A stretch of 46,947 nt of DNA from an uncultured Ruminococcus sp. (GTDB taxonomy: Bacteria; Bacillota; Clostridia; Oscillospirales; Ruminococcaceae): assembly GCA_902783005.1 (NCBI GenBank), contig CACZPI010000112.1, positions 1 through 46,947 on the forward strand, read 5' to 3'. Positions 15,607 to 24,029 of the stretch are shown piece after piece (within the stretch, counting starts at the first letter, position 1; each line of letters begins with the position of its first letter). The notes below the pieces were generated by a model. That model had not been told where the DNA came from. It saw only the letters and a program-made list of their open reading frames with translations, and did no database searches. The position numbers and the translations under genes were made by a program.

Positions 15607-17946
15607 ATGTATCACATTTTACCTACTCTGCTCATTCCGCTGCTGATCCTGGCGCTGGCGCTGGAAGGATGCTACCTGCTTTCGGGAAAAACCAGGATCG
15701 TTTCGCGGATTCCGCTGCTGATGCTGCCGCAGATGAAGCCTGCATCCTACTGCATGACGATTTTCAGCCTGACGGCGGCGGTGCAGATCATTACATACCT
15801 GCTGCTGCACTTCATCATCATGAACTGCACAGCCGGTGCCAAGCAAGGCTTGCCCGGACTTGTCATGCTTGTCATCAGCATTTGCTGGACGGGCGCCGTC
15901 TTCCTGCGCCTGTGGTGTACCAGGCGTACCTATCGCCGTCTGGGCGCACACCTCGCCATTCTCTGCGCTGTGCTGACCGTCCTGGAGATCGGCTTGTTCA
16001 ATGCCAAGAGCCTCGGCTCCTTTGAATCCGAGGAGCTCAACATCCGCAAGGTCATCGTCACCTCGGACACCGATTTCACCCGCGAAGACGGCATTACCCT
16101 CAAGGAAAATTCCAAGCTCGTCATCAAGAATTTCCCCGAATATACCCGTGCGCTCGAGATCGAAGCCTATCAGCCGGCGCGGCAGCGTATGATGCGCATA
16201 CAGGTCGCCATTACCGACGATAATTTCAAGGATCGCTTTACCGTGGTGGCAGACCGGTTCTATTCCGGACTGAGTGAATCCCTGGATGTGTCCTTCGTCC
16301 CCTACGGCACCCTGCGGCAGATCCAGCTCGAGGTCACGGATATTCATGATTATGCCAATATCCGCTCCATCACGGCCAGCAACAAGATCCCGTTCCGCTT
16401 CTCTGCGGCGCGGTTTCTGATCCTCCTGCTGCTGATCGGTCTGATCCTTGCCGTCCGCGAGACCGGCTTCAGCCATGTTACCTATGACAGAAAGCGCCGC
16501 AGCCACAGGATCGCTGTGATCGCCATGACAGCGGTATGCACCATGTCCTTCCTGCTGTTCATCATCCCGAAGGAAAAGCTGCTGGATTATCCGGTTGATC
16601 CGAGTTTTATCGCCATTTCCGATCCGTATATCCAGAATTTCGATGCACTCGAGCACGGCCGTGGCTGGATCGATATGCCGGCGGATGAACGCCTTGAACA
16701 ACTCGAAAACGTCTATGACAATGAAGAACGCATCTCCTCCGGAATCCCAGCGGCGTGGGACAGAGCTTACTATAACGGCAAGTACTATTCCTATTTCGGC
16801 ATCACGCCGGTACTGACGATCTATTATCCTTTCTGGTTCATCTTCGGCAAGCTGCCGACCATGCCGACTGCCATCAGCATTTATGCCGCTGTTTCGGCGC
16901 TGGCCATGTGTCTGCTGCTTCTGACGCTGGTAAGGCTCTTTGTGCCGGAGCCGAATTTCCTGGCAGTTCTCCTCATGCTTCCTGCTGCGGTCGTCACATG
17001 CGGCTGTTTCTACATGCAACAGTACCCCGGCATGTATACCGTTCCCTTTGCGGCGGGCATCACGTTCCTGCTGCTGGCGCTGTACCTGGGACATCGCGCC
17101 ACCCTGGTCAAAATACCGAAGATCCGCTACGCCCTGCTTGCAGCGAGCGGTCTGGCAGTCGGCTTGTGCGCCGGTTCCCGTCCGGGCATGGCGATCGGCT
17201 GTCTGGCACTGACACCTGCCTTTGTCTGCATCCTGCTGGACAAGCAGTTTACCGTGAAATACCGCATTGCACAAGCAGCAGCCTTCCTGACGCCGGCGCT
17301 CCTGTGTGCGGCAGGGCTTATGTACTGGAATTACATCAGGTTTGACAATCCCCTTGATTTCGGTGCTTCCTACCAGCTCACTGTCAGCGATATTCACGCA
17401 AATCATCTGCAGTTCTCGATGCTGTTCGCCGGCATCTTCCAGAACCTCTTCCAGCCGCTGGAGCTGACCAATCAGTTCCCGTATTTCCATGTACGCGCAT
17501 TCTATATGGCCAATTACGGCATGTATTCCTATGCAGAGGGCTGCTTCGGTGCGCTCTGGATCCCGCTGCTTGGTGTCGGGACCTTCCTGGCGCCGCACGG
17601 GCTGAGAATGCAGGGAGACATCCTCGAAAAGGTTCGCCTGCGCGGCTTCGTGATCTGCTGCATCGCATTTTCCGTGCTGCTGGCATGGATGGATCTGTGC
17701 ATGGGCGGTACCACTGTGCGGTATATCTTTGACTTCGTACCGCTTCTGACTGTGAGCAGCTCCGTGGTGCTGCTGCGGAATATGAAGCAGGGCAGCGGTC
17801 TGCTGTACCGTGTCTGCATCTATGCGATCGCGCTGACCTTTGTGCTGATGCTGGTGCTGACCTGGGCAGACAGCGGCGCGGTATCGCATCACAATTTCCC
17901 GCAGATCTATGACATTGCGGAAGATCTGTTTACCTTCTGGAGTTAA
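15607..17946 (+). CDS. large polytopic membrane protein, GT-C glycosyltransferase-like
   Basis: The 779-residue protein has four hydrophobic segments in the first 135 residues, an extracytoplasmic beta-rich domain (about 140-290), and roughly ten more membrane segments. After the membrane segment near 330 it has DPYIQNFDALEHGRGWIDM, then DRAYYNGKYYSYFGITPVL at about residue 384. An acidic residue early in a large outer loop and the YNGKYYSYFG phrase recur in polytopic proteins of the GT-C/GT39-like type that use lipid-linked sugars, so I infer a glycosyltransferase for surface polymers; the catalytic residue is not proven. ATG 15607 follows GGAGG; longer in-frame extensions lie upstream of the promoter. 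It is a single-gene unit between terminators. Confidence 0.65.
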   Translation: MYHILPTLLIPLLILALALEGCYLLSGKTRIVSRIPLLMLPQMKPASYCMTIFSLTAAVQIITYLLLHFIIMNCTAGAKQGLPGLVMLVISICWTGAVFLRLWCTRRTYRRLGAHLAILCAVLTVLEIGLFNAKSLGSFESEELNIRKVIVTSDTDFTREDGITLKENSKLVIKNFPEYTRALEIEAYQPARQRMMRIQVAITDDNFKDRFTVVADRFYSGLSESLDVSFVPYGTLRQIQLEVTDIHDYANIRSITASNKIPFRFSAARFLILLLLIGLILAVRETGFSHVTYDRKRRSHRIAVIAMTAVCTMSFLLFIIPKEKLLDYPVDPSFIAISDPYIQNFDALEHGRGWIDMPADERLEQLENVYDNEERISSGIPAAWDRAYYNGKYYSYFGITPVLTIYYPFWFIFGKLPTMPTAISIYAAVSALAMCLLLLTLVRLFVPEPNFLAVLLMLPAAVVTCGCFYMQQYPGMYTVPFAAGITFLLLALYLGHRATLVKIPKIRYALLAASGLAVGLCAGSRPGMAIGCLALTPAFVCILLDKQFTVKYRIAQAAAFLTPALLCAAGLMYWNYIRFDNPLDFGASYQLTVSDIHANHLQFSMLFAGIFQNLFQPLELTNQFPYFHVRAFYMANYGMYSYAEGCFGALWIPLLGVGTFLAPHGLRMQGDILEKVRLRGFVICCIAFSVLLAWMDLCMGGTTVRYIFDFVPLLTVSSSVVLLRNMKQGSGLLYRVCIYAIALTFVLMLVLTWADSGAVSHHNFPQIYDIAEDLFTFWS

Positions 17947-17951
17947 ATCCG

Positions 17952-17986
17952 ATCCCCCATCCGATGCCGTCGGATGGGGGATTTTG
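17952..17986. terminator. bidirectional terminator between convergent genes
   Basis: Arms ATCCCCCATCCGA and TCGGATGGGGGAT (13 bp), loop TGCCG, then TTTT on the plus strand. It separates the GT-C-like gene from the convergent lipoprotein gene, whose stop codon is at the hairpin edge. Confidence 0.9.
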
Positions 17987-20167
17987 TCAGCTCAGCTCGG
18001 AAAGATACAGTGTCACACGGCTCTCGATCGCCCGGGCGCATTCCTCTGCGGTGCAGTCTCCCGCAAAATACCGCTCCGATTCCTCCTGCAAGATCACCAC
18101 AACAGCAGGTGTCCACATGCCGCCGGCTGAGATGCCGTCGAGCCATTCCATGATCTGCTCCCCAAGCATCGGATCCGGTTCCGGGAATGCCACCTCATCC
18201 GAACCGATCTGCAACGTCTGCTGCCAGGTCGAATCCGGATGGAGCTGTGCTTCGATCTGCTGTTTCGCTGCCGAACGGAGAACGGGAACCGTCCAGTCTG
18301 CTGTCTCCTGCATCCGGATCTGATTGTCCTCGCGAAGGCCGAATTTGATGAAATCCCAGATCTCCTCCTTGTACAGCGAATTCCGGTTGACGGCAAAGGG
18401 ATTGCTCGTCATCCAGACGGCGCCGTTCCCGCCTGCCATCACAAATCCCGGAAGGGCGATCTCATCGGTGCCCATATAAAGCTGCTGGGTCTGCCATGAC
18501 CGCACGCATCCCATCGGGCTGTACCGGAGCAAGGCCTTGTCGTCGATGTAGTCGCGGGAACTATCGCGGGCAGACGGTCTGTCCGGCGCCTGGTTGCAGA
18601 TCTTCAGAATGCGGATAAACTCCGGTGAATCAAAGCTGCATGTCCCCGCATCCCGGTCAATATAGCAATCCATATCCTGCGTCAGCAAGCCAAACACCTG
18701 GGATTTCGGATAGCTGTCCGGGAAGAGCGTCATGCCTGCCGGCGGATTCTCATAAAGGGAGAGCTTTGCCTGCACGGAGCCGTCAAATCCCTCCGGCAGA
18801 TACTCTGCCTTCATGCAGAGCGTGGACGGGTCGCCGGAGAAGCACAGCCTTTCCTGACGTCCGCTGACACACAGGGAATCGAGCAGCGCTGTGAAATAGT
18901 CCTCCCGGTGAAATTCCGGATCCTGCTCCATCCACGGCAGCCAGTCCTCAAACAGCCCCTTGTTGGACAAGGCTTCGTAATCGGCATTCCGGACGAAAAA
19001 CAGATCTGGAACGATCCCGGAGATCATGTCATGCTCGAACCGGTCAAAGGCATCGCTGCATTCCTGATAATGTGCCTCGTAGTCCGCATCGGAGGGTGCA
19101 TGCGTCAGAAAATCCTGCACGGCAATATGCACACAGTCAGACTGGCGGTTGTAGCGCTGGATCAGGCTGAGTGTCGCGTCGTCGAGATTGAAGGCCGCCG
19201 CAGAAATGATCTGCATAGCAGCAAGCTCCTCCTGTGTGCGCCTGGTCAGATGCAAGAGCGCCGATAAGCCGCGCTCCTGCATAATACCGAACATTGTCCC
19301 GTCACTGCATAAAACCGCGTCACAAATGCCGTATTCCGGCAGGTCGGAATCCGAAAGCCGCAGAAACACCGCTGCTTCCCCGGACTGCGGATCCATGCTG
19401 TACATCGCCCCGGCATCACAGCAGAGGATCGGATGCGCTGCATCTCCGGGCATGACGGCCTGGCTGTCCTGCGGAAGCGGGATCTCCTGTGCATCCAGTG
19501 CATCCGGATCCAGCCGGAACAACTGTGCATAGCCGTTTCTGCCCTCACAGTACACAGCACCGTCCGTGCCGGAGAAAAGATTGAAGCTGACAACGCCCCG
19601 GATTTCCCCGCGCAGCGTCAGATCGGGTGCAAATACCCGGACGGTGCCGGCGGCATCGGCGGTATAGTGATTCCCTGCCGCGTCGCAGCACCAGCTTTGC
19701 AGGTCGCGGGCATGTCCCTCGGAAACATCCAGCATTCCGGTCACATCCTGCGCGGAAACCGGATTCCCAGCCTTATCATAGTCGGCAAGGGTAAGCGTGA
19801 CATTGGAAATTTCGTAATTCTCCGTTCGTTCTGTCAGATCCCATAGAACAGAAAAGCCGTCGTCATGCTCCGCGGCACCGAGGGCACAGCCCGTTCCCTC
19901 CAGCGGCGTCATGCTGCCGGAATCCGGATCGTAGAGCCCGGCACAGACATCCCCCGCAACAAAATAGCGGATGAGAATGCTGTCCCCTGCCCTCCAGATG
20001 CCGTTCAGTCCGATCGCACCGGCGGCAAATTCCACCGGTTCGCTCCGCCATGCATCGGAGAGCGTCAGCTGATAGGTTGCGCCGGTCGGCTCCGGTGTAG
20101 GTTTCCCCCTGCTGCAACTGCAAAGCAGCAAGGCGGCTGCGGTCAGAATGGACAAAATGCGTTTCAT
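17987..20167 (-). CDS. solute-binding-like lipoprotein with an N-terminal propeller-like region
   Basis: The 726-residue protein has a lipoprotein signal (LLLCSC, lipidated Cys most likely Cys18), so it is anchored outside the membrane. The first 330 residues contain repeated short strands with phrases such as GNHYTADAAGTVRVF, GTDGAVYCEGRNGYAQLFRL and GAMYSMDPQSGEA, which look like blades of a beta-propeller. From about residue 330 the sequence resembles a family 1 extracellular solute-binding protein: LSLIQRYNRQ, then SPEFIRILKICNQ and EIWDFIKFGL, the usual C-lobe helices. Start ATG 20167 follows GGGAGGGG. No ABC permease gene is adjacent, so it is an orphan and could be a sensor rather than a transport partner. 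Confidence 0.7.
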   Translation of the reverse strand: MKRILSILTAAALLLCSCSRGKPTPEPTGATYQLTLSDAWRSEPVEFAAGAIGLNGIWRAGDSILIRYFVAGDVCAGLYDPDSGSMTPLEGTGCALGAAEHDDGFSVLWDLTERTENYEISNVTLTLADYDKAGNPVSAQDVTGMLDVSEGHARDLQSWCCDAAGNHYTADAAGTVRVFAPDLTLRGEIRGVVSFNLFSGTDGAVYCEGRNGYAQLFRLDPDALDAQEIPLPQDSQAVMPGDAAHPILCCDAGAMYSMDPQSGEAAVFLRLSDSDLPEYGICDAVLCSDGTMFGIMQERGLSALLHLTRRTQEELAAMQIISAAAFNLDDATLSLIQRYNRQSDCVHIAVQDFLTHAPSDADYEAHYQECSDAFDRFEHDMISGIVPDLFFVRNADYEALSNKGLFEDWLPWMEQDPEFHREDYFTALLDSLCVSGRQERLCFSGDPSTLCMKAEYLPEGFDGSVQAKLSLYENPPAGMTLFPDSYPKSQVFGLLTQDMDCYIDRDAGTCSFDSPEFIRILKICNQAPDRPSARDSSRDYIDDKALLRYSPMGCVRSWQTQQLYMGTDEIALPGFVMAGGNGAVWMTSNPFAVNRNSLYKEEIWDFIKFGLREDNQIRMQETADWTVPVLRSAAKQQIEAQLHPDSTWQQTLQIGSDEVAFPEPDPMLGEQIMEWLDGISAGGMWTPAVVVILQEESERYFAGDCTAEECARAIESRVTLYLSELS

Positions 20168-20289
20168 AGATACCCCTCCCGTTTCATGCGCTCATCGGCG
20201 CGTTCTGCTATGAATACGATTGAGAGGGTCGATTCCTGACACTTTCCCGGAAGATTTGTAGAAACGCACAAATAGCCGCTGCGAATTTT

Positions 20290-20330
20290 GTTCAAAAAGC
20301 AGAAACCGCATGACCTGTCCGGTCATGCGG
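20290..20330 (-). terminator. terminator of the dockerin-serpin gene
   Basis: On the minus strand, arms CCGCATGACC and GGTCATGCGG with a five-base loop are followed by TTTCTGCTTTTTG. It lies 29 bp after the serpin stop codon. Confidence 0.85.
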
Positions 20331-20358
20331 CTTCCGTAGGTTATTGAGATAGGAACTG

Positions 20359-22128
20359 TCAGGAGAGTGTTTCGACTGTGCCGAAGAAGATCGGCAGCGA
20401 TGTCTGGGTATCCATGATGACGTATACAAAGGGACGGTCAAGTACAACGGATTTCGGAGGCTCCATAACGCAGGTCTCCTTCACCAGGACAGCCGTCACC
20501 GCCGCTGCGCGGGTACCGCCTTCATACATGTCGATGTGCGTCTTATGCAGAACAGCACTGATGTACAGATCTCTGTCAGACATCGCGCTGAAATCCGCAG
20601 TTTCGCTTTGGAAGGCACTGGTCATTCCCATTGCCTGCAAAGTATCACCCAGCTCGGTGGAATAGTCCAGGCTGAATTTCGGAAGGGAAATATCCACAGT
20701 TTCCCGGGAAGGATTGGAAAGCATGGTGTGCAGTGCATCCGGTGTCAGTGTGGCCAGGTATTCGCCCGTCGTCATCCCCTCCTCCGGAAGGATGGCCGCA
20801 AAGGCATATTTGCCGTCCTGGTAATACTTGATAAAGCCGGTAGAATGCTCGTCAGACAGGTATCCATAGGTCTCGCCGTTCATCATGGGAACCGTCTGAG
20901 CCGCTCCGGATGCCGCAGTAAATGTGCCGTCCCAGGTCAATTCCGGGTCAAACTTATCCTCCCACTGCGCATCAAAGGTCACAGCGTTGATCAGGCACAT
21001 TACCAGATCCGGGTCGATCCTGTCGAGGAGTTTGGGGATCATTTCATCGGTATTTGTGCGTACCCACAGATTGATGTCCTTCAGGGTCGTATCGTCAAAG
21101 GGCGCTGCAAATGCCGATGCATCATAATAATCGGCGGTATTCTGCAGGAAGGCGTCATTGACCTGTACGTCATTGCGGAACCATACGGAATTGGCTGTCA
21201 TGAGCTGGCTGGTTTTGCCGTACTGCCCGCGCAGCCCGGCAAGGGATCTGTTCAGATCCGCAACCGGAGCACCAGCAGCAAGCACCTGCTCCATTTCCCG
21301 AAGGGTCTCTCCCTGTGCGCCGTTGGCAGTCATGGCAAGCGCCTGCATGACGGAATAGGGCGAGATCAGAGTGTTTTCTCCATCCTTTGCCGTTTTCTGC
21401 ATGAGTGACAGGGCAAAGGCATTCTGGCTGCTGACAAAGGCATCATCCGGACTGCTTGTTTCCACCGGCTGCGCTGCCAGATTCCGGGTCAGCTCCCTGG
21501 CGGCATAGGTCGGATTTGCGGCGAAGATCCGTGCCTTCATCAGAGCCAGATCGAATACATCCAGAACGTTGTCGTGGTTCATGTCCGCATTCATCCAGTT
21601 TTCCACCGCACTCATGCCAAGCAGATAGCGCTGGAGCATCACCAGGTCATTGAGCGCAAACGAACCGTTGTTGTCCGAATCGCCGCGCAGGGTGTAGGCA
21701 GTATCCGTGACCTTTACCTCAAAGTACACCTCGGGATATAATACCCGGAACATGTCTGCCGTGTCATTATCCGAAAGAATGACGCCGATGGTATAGGTTC
21801 CGGGAGATGAACTGTCATAGCGGTAATCCTGAATGGTGAACGTCTCCGGCATTTCAAGCGGATTCACGCTGTCATAGACCGTATCCATTCCGTATGCCTC
21901 GTTGCCGTACAGCAGGCTGACGGTCAGGCCGGTCAGATCAAGCGGCTCTCCGATTGCATACGTTGTCCGGTCAGGCAAAGATGTCACAACAAGCTGGCCG
22001 AAGGATTCTTCGATCACACAATGCTCCGTGGAGTATTGCAGATCCTCTGCCGATGCCGAAACCGGCAGGCTGAGCGGGGCTGCCGCAACACAGAGTGCTG
22101 CGAGCAAAGCGGTGATCTTGTGTTTCAT
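20359..22128 (-). CDS. secreted serpin with type I dockerin
   Basis: The 589-residue protein has a signal peptide (cleavage probably after ASA27), a bacterial Ig-like domain (about 45-142), a type I dockerin (149-204) and a serpin (about 225-589). Both dockerin calcium loops are visible: DSDNNGSFALND and DMNHDNVLDVFD. The serpin has the hinge EGGTRAAAVTAV at 536-547 with small residues that allow loop insertion, so it should be inhibitory. Counting from the hinge puts P1 at Thr552 (before Cys553); counting back from RPF puts it at Met555. Dockerin serpins are known in Clostridium cellulosomes and Ruminococcus, where they are thought to protect the complex from proteases. AGGAGG precedes ATG 22128; it is transcribed alone. 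Confidence 0.95.
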   Translation of the reverse strand: MKHKITALLAALCVAAAPLSLPVSASAEDLQYSTEHCVIEESFGQLVVTSLPDRTTYAIGEPLDLTGLTVSLLYGNEAYGMDTVYDSVNPLEMPETFTIQDYRYDSSSPGTYTIGVILSDNDTADMFRVLYPEVYFEVKVTDTAYTLRGDSDNNGSFALNDLVMLQRYLLGMSAVENWMNADMNHDNVLDVFDLALMKARIFAANPTYAARELTRNLAAQPVETSSPDDAFVSSQNAFALSLMQKTAKDGENTLISPYSVMQALAMTANGAQGETLREMEQVLAAGAPVADLNRSLAGLRGQYGKTSQLMTANSVWFRNDVQVNDAFLQNTADYYDASAFAAPFDDTTLKDINLWVRTNTDEMIPKLLDRIDPDLVMCLINAVTFDAQWEDKFDPELTWDGTFTAASGAAQTVPMMNGETYGYLSDEHSTGFIKYYQDGKYAFAAILPEEGMTTGEYLATLTPDALHTMLSNPSRETVDISLPKFSLDYSTELGDTLQAMGMTSAFQSETADFSAMSDRDLYISAVLHKTHIDMYEGGTRAAAVTAVLVKETCVMEPPKSVVLDRPFVYVIMDTQTSLPIFFGTVETLS

Positions 22129-22173
22129 GATGCATACCTCCTTAATTTTGATAATCGCAGGATTATTCCTCTC

Positions 22174-22202
22174 TATATATAATTAACGCACAGACAGCGC
22201 AA
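22174..22202 (-). promoter_or_regulatory. possible promoter of the serpin gene
   Basis: Minus strand TTGCGC (22202-22197), 17 bp, TATATA (22179-22174). It is a weak match, in the AT-rich region shared with the divergent nucleotidyltransferase gene. Confidence 0.4.
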
Positions 22203-22247
22203 AATTGCGTGGATTTATTGTAAACATTTTATGAATATTTATTGTCC

Positions 22248-22277
22248 TTGACATTCTTCCTGGAAATATGGTATGAT
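22248..22277 (+). promoter_or_regulatory. promoter of the nucleotidyltransferase gene
   Basis: TTGACA (22248-22253), 18 bp, TATGAT (22272-22277), about 30 bp before the ATG at 22309. Confidence 0.8.
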
Positions 22278-22308
22278 TAGATAAAAGAGCTTTCAGGAGG
22301 CGCATCGT

Positions 22309-23079
22309 ATGGCGGATATACAGAAGATCATTCAGGAAAAACTCGACGAGATCGAAGCGGCAGAGCATGTCAGGATCCTGCACTGTGTCGAATCCGGCAG
22401 CCGTGCATGGGGCTTTGCGTCGCCGGACAGTGATTATGATGTGCGTTTTGTCTACCTGCGCCGTCCGGAGGACTATCTTCGTCTGGAAGCGCAACGCGAT
22501 GTCATCGAATGGCAGCTCGATGACGTACTGGACATCAACGGCTGGGATGTACAGAAATACCTGCGGCTGCTGTACAAATCAAACCCCACTGTATTTGAAT
22601 GGAACAGCTCCCCGATCATCTACCGCACCGTTCCGGAATGGGCACAGGTCAAGGCGCTGACGGATTCCTATTTTCTCGAAAAATCCTCCCTGTACCACTA
22701 CCTCGGAACCGCAAAGCACAATTATCATGAATTTCTGTGCGGGGAGACCGTAAAGCTGAAGAAATATTTCTACGTTCTGCGTCCTGTGCTGGCATGCCGT
22801 TGGATCCTTGACCGCGGCACGCCCCCGCCGATGCTGTTTTCGGAGCTTGCGGTGGCAGAACTGCCCGGGGAGATGCGTCCGGTCGTAAGCAGCCTGCTTG
22901 AACAGAAAATGCAGACCCCGGAGATCGGCACCGGTCATCGCATCGAACCGCTGAATGACTGGCTTTTCCATGAGATCGACACCCTGACAGAGGCCGCTGC
23001 CGGGGCAGAAGGTCATCTCGACAAGGGATGGGAGCCGCTTGACAGGCTGTTTCTCAATCTGCTGGGATTGCGCCGGTAA
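22309..23079 (+). CDS. RlaP/YcgL-type nucleotidyltransferase
   Basis: This 256-residue cytoplasmic protein belongs to the polymerase-beta nucleotidyltransferase superfamily. The signature ESGSRAWGFASPDSDYDVRF (residues 28-47) holds the G-S loop and the metal-binding aspartates Asp42 and Asp44. A conserved-looking helical part follows (LLYKSNPTVFEWNSSPIIY and a KLKKYFYVLRPVLACRWI helix), as in the family annotated as predicted nucleotidyltransferase or RlaP, some members of which sit in RNA-repair gene clusters. No RNA ligase is present here, so that role is not supported by context. GGAGG precedes the ATG. It is followed closely by a small unknown gene and the nitroreductase, likely in one transcript. 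Confidence 0.85.
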   Translation: MADIQKIIQEKLDEIEAAEHVRILHCVESGSRAWGFASPDSDYDVRFVYLRRPEDYLRLEAQRDVIEWQLDDVLDINGWDVQKYLRLLYKSNPTVFEWNSSPIIYRTVPEWAQVKALTDSYFLEKSSLYHYLGTAKHNYHEFLCGETVKLKKYFYVLRPVLACRWILDRGTPPPMLFSELAVAELPGEMRPVVSSLLEQKMQTPEIGTGHRIEPLNDWLFHEIDTLTEAAAGAEGHLDKGWEPLDRLFLNLLGLRR

Positions 23080-23092
23080 GGGCGGTGATACC

Positions 23093-23329
23093 ATGTTTGG
23101 AAAACATTTTCAGCTCAATGAGCAGACCCTCTCCATTGTCGAGGAGATCGGCAGACATAGCTACCAGGCACATACCGACATGGAGGACGGTCTGCGCGTG
23201 GGAGAGCATTTCCCGTACCTGCAAACCTTCACAGCCTATGCGGAAAAATACATCACAGAACAGTACCGGGCGGAATTCCTGCGTTTCATTGAGCCGGATG
23301 CCATCCGGAAGACCGGGACGATCACATGA
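23093..23329 (+). CDS. small protein of unknown function
   Basis: This 78-residue protein begins MFGKHFQLNEQT, 13 nt after the nucleotidyltransferase stop codon. The ribosome site is poor (AAGGGCGGTGA), so translation may depend on the upstream gene. The segment TFTAYAEKYITEQYRAEFL resembles the part of PAS-like domains that precedes a PDDR-type motif, and the gene could be a remnant of a longer signalling protein; that is only a visual impression. The composition is soluble and acidic with no membrane segment. Its stop overlaps by ATGA the start of a 26-codon frame, which may be a separate small gene or a broken continuation. Confidence 0.55.
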   Translation: MFGKHFQLNEQTLSIVEEIGRHSYQAHTDMEDGLRVGEHFPYLQTFTAYAEKYITEQYRAEFLRFIEPDAIRKTGTIT

Positions 23330-23406
23330 TACATGCCGTCGGGGCATGCTTTACAGATGTAGATGCAGAGACCCGCGCCACGCTCGAAAGCCTGATCCGT
23401 CCCTAA
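23326..23406 (+). CDS. possible 26-residue frame coupled by ATGA
   Basis: ATG 23326 overlaps the preceding stop as ATGA and opens 26 codons (MIHAVGACFTDVDAET to ESLIRP). The sequence looks coding in composition. It may be a tiny coupled product or the displaced C-terminus of the preceding gene after a frameshift. No independent ribosome site is seen. Confidence 0.3.
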   Translation: MIHAVGACFTDVDAETRATLESLIRP

Positions 23407-23462
23407 ACAAAACCCTGACCGGAATGCTGCCATTCCGGAGGAAACATAAGGAGGAAATCATC

Positions 23463-23990
23463 ATGAATGAAGTATTGCAAGCCATCCGTGAAAGACGAAG
23501 CTGCCGGAGCTACAAGCCCGACATGATACCCGCGGAGGTGATCGCACAGATCTGTGAAGCCGGCACCTATGCGGCAACCGGCATGAATTTCCAGTCCCCC
23601 GTCATCATCGCCGTCACCAACAAGGCGCTGCGGGACAGACTGGCCGTGCAGAATGCCGCCATTATGGGGAAAGATGCGGATTTTGACCCGTTCTACGGAG
23701 CACCGGTCGTGCTGATCGTGCTGGCGGACAAATCCCGCCCGACGCATGTCTATGACGGCTCGCTGGTCATGGGTAATCTGATGCTGGCAGCGCATACGCT
23801 TGGCATCGGAAGCTGCTGGATCCACCGGGCAAAGGAAGAATTCGAGAGCGAGGAAGGCAAGGCGCTCCTGCAGGAGCTTGGGATCGAGGGGGACTATGAG
23901 GGCATCGGTCACTGCATCCTCGGCTATCCGGCAGCCGACCCACGCCCCGCTGCACCGCGCAAGGAAAACTATATCTACCATCTGGACTGA
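23463..23990 (+). CDS. nitroreductase-family flavoprotein
   Basis: This 175-residue enzyme binds FMN and reduces substrates with NAD(P)H. It opens with VLQAIRERRSCRSYKPDMIP, the standard start of the family with its FMN-phosphate-contacting Arg-Arg-Ser, and ends with the GIGHCILGYPA motif near the C-terminus that lines the flavin. The central helix VMGNLMLAAHTLGIGSCWI is also characteristic. ATG 23463 follows AAGGAGG with normal spacing; the reading frame extends much further upstream but without a ribosome site and through other genes. Such short members are common in anaerobic Firmicutes; the substrate is unknown. A terminator follows. Confidence 0.93.
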   Translation: MNEVLQAIRERRSCRSYKPDMIPAEVIAQICEAGTYAATGMNFQSPVIIAVTNKALRDRLAVQNAAIMGKDADFDPFYGAPVVLIVLADKSRPTHVYDGSLVMGNLMLAAHTLGIGSCWIHRAKEEFESEEGKALLQELGIEGDYEGIGHCILGYPAADPRPAAPRKENYIYHLD

Positions 23991-24002
23991 TGACACAATA
24001 AT

Positions 24003-24023
24003 CCCCCGCTCACTGAGCGGGGG
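24003..24023. terminator. bidirectional terminator between nitroreductase and glgA
   Basis: Arms CCCCCGCTC and GAGCGGGGG with a three-base loop ACT; ATTTTACTTT follows on the plus strand and ATTATTG on the other. It sits between two convergent genes. Confidence 0.85.
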
Positions 24024-24029
24024 AACATT

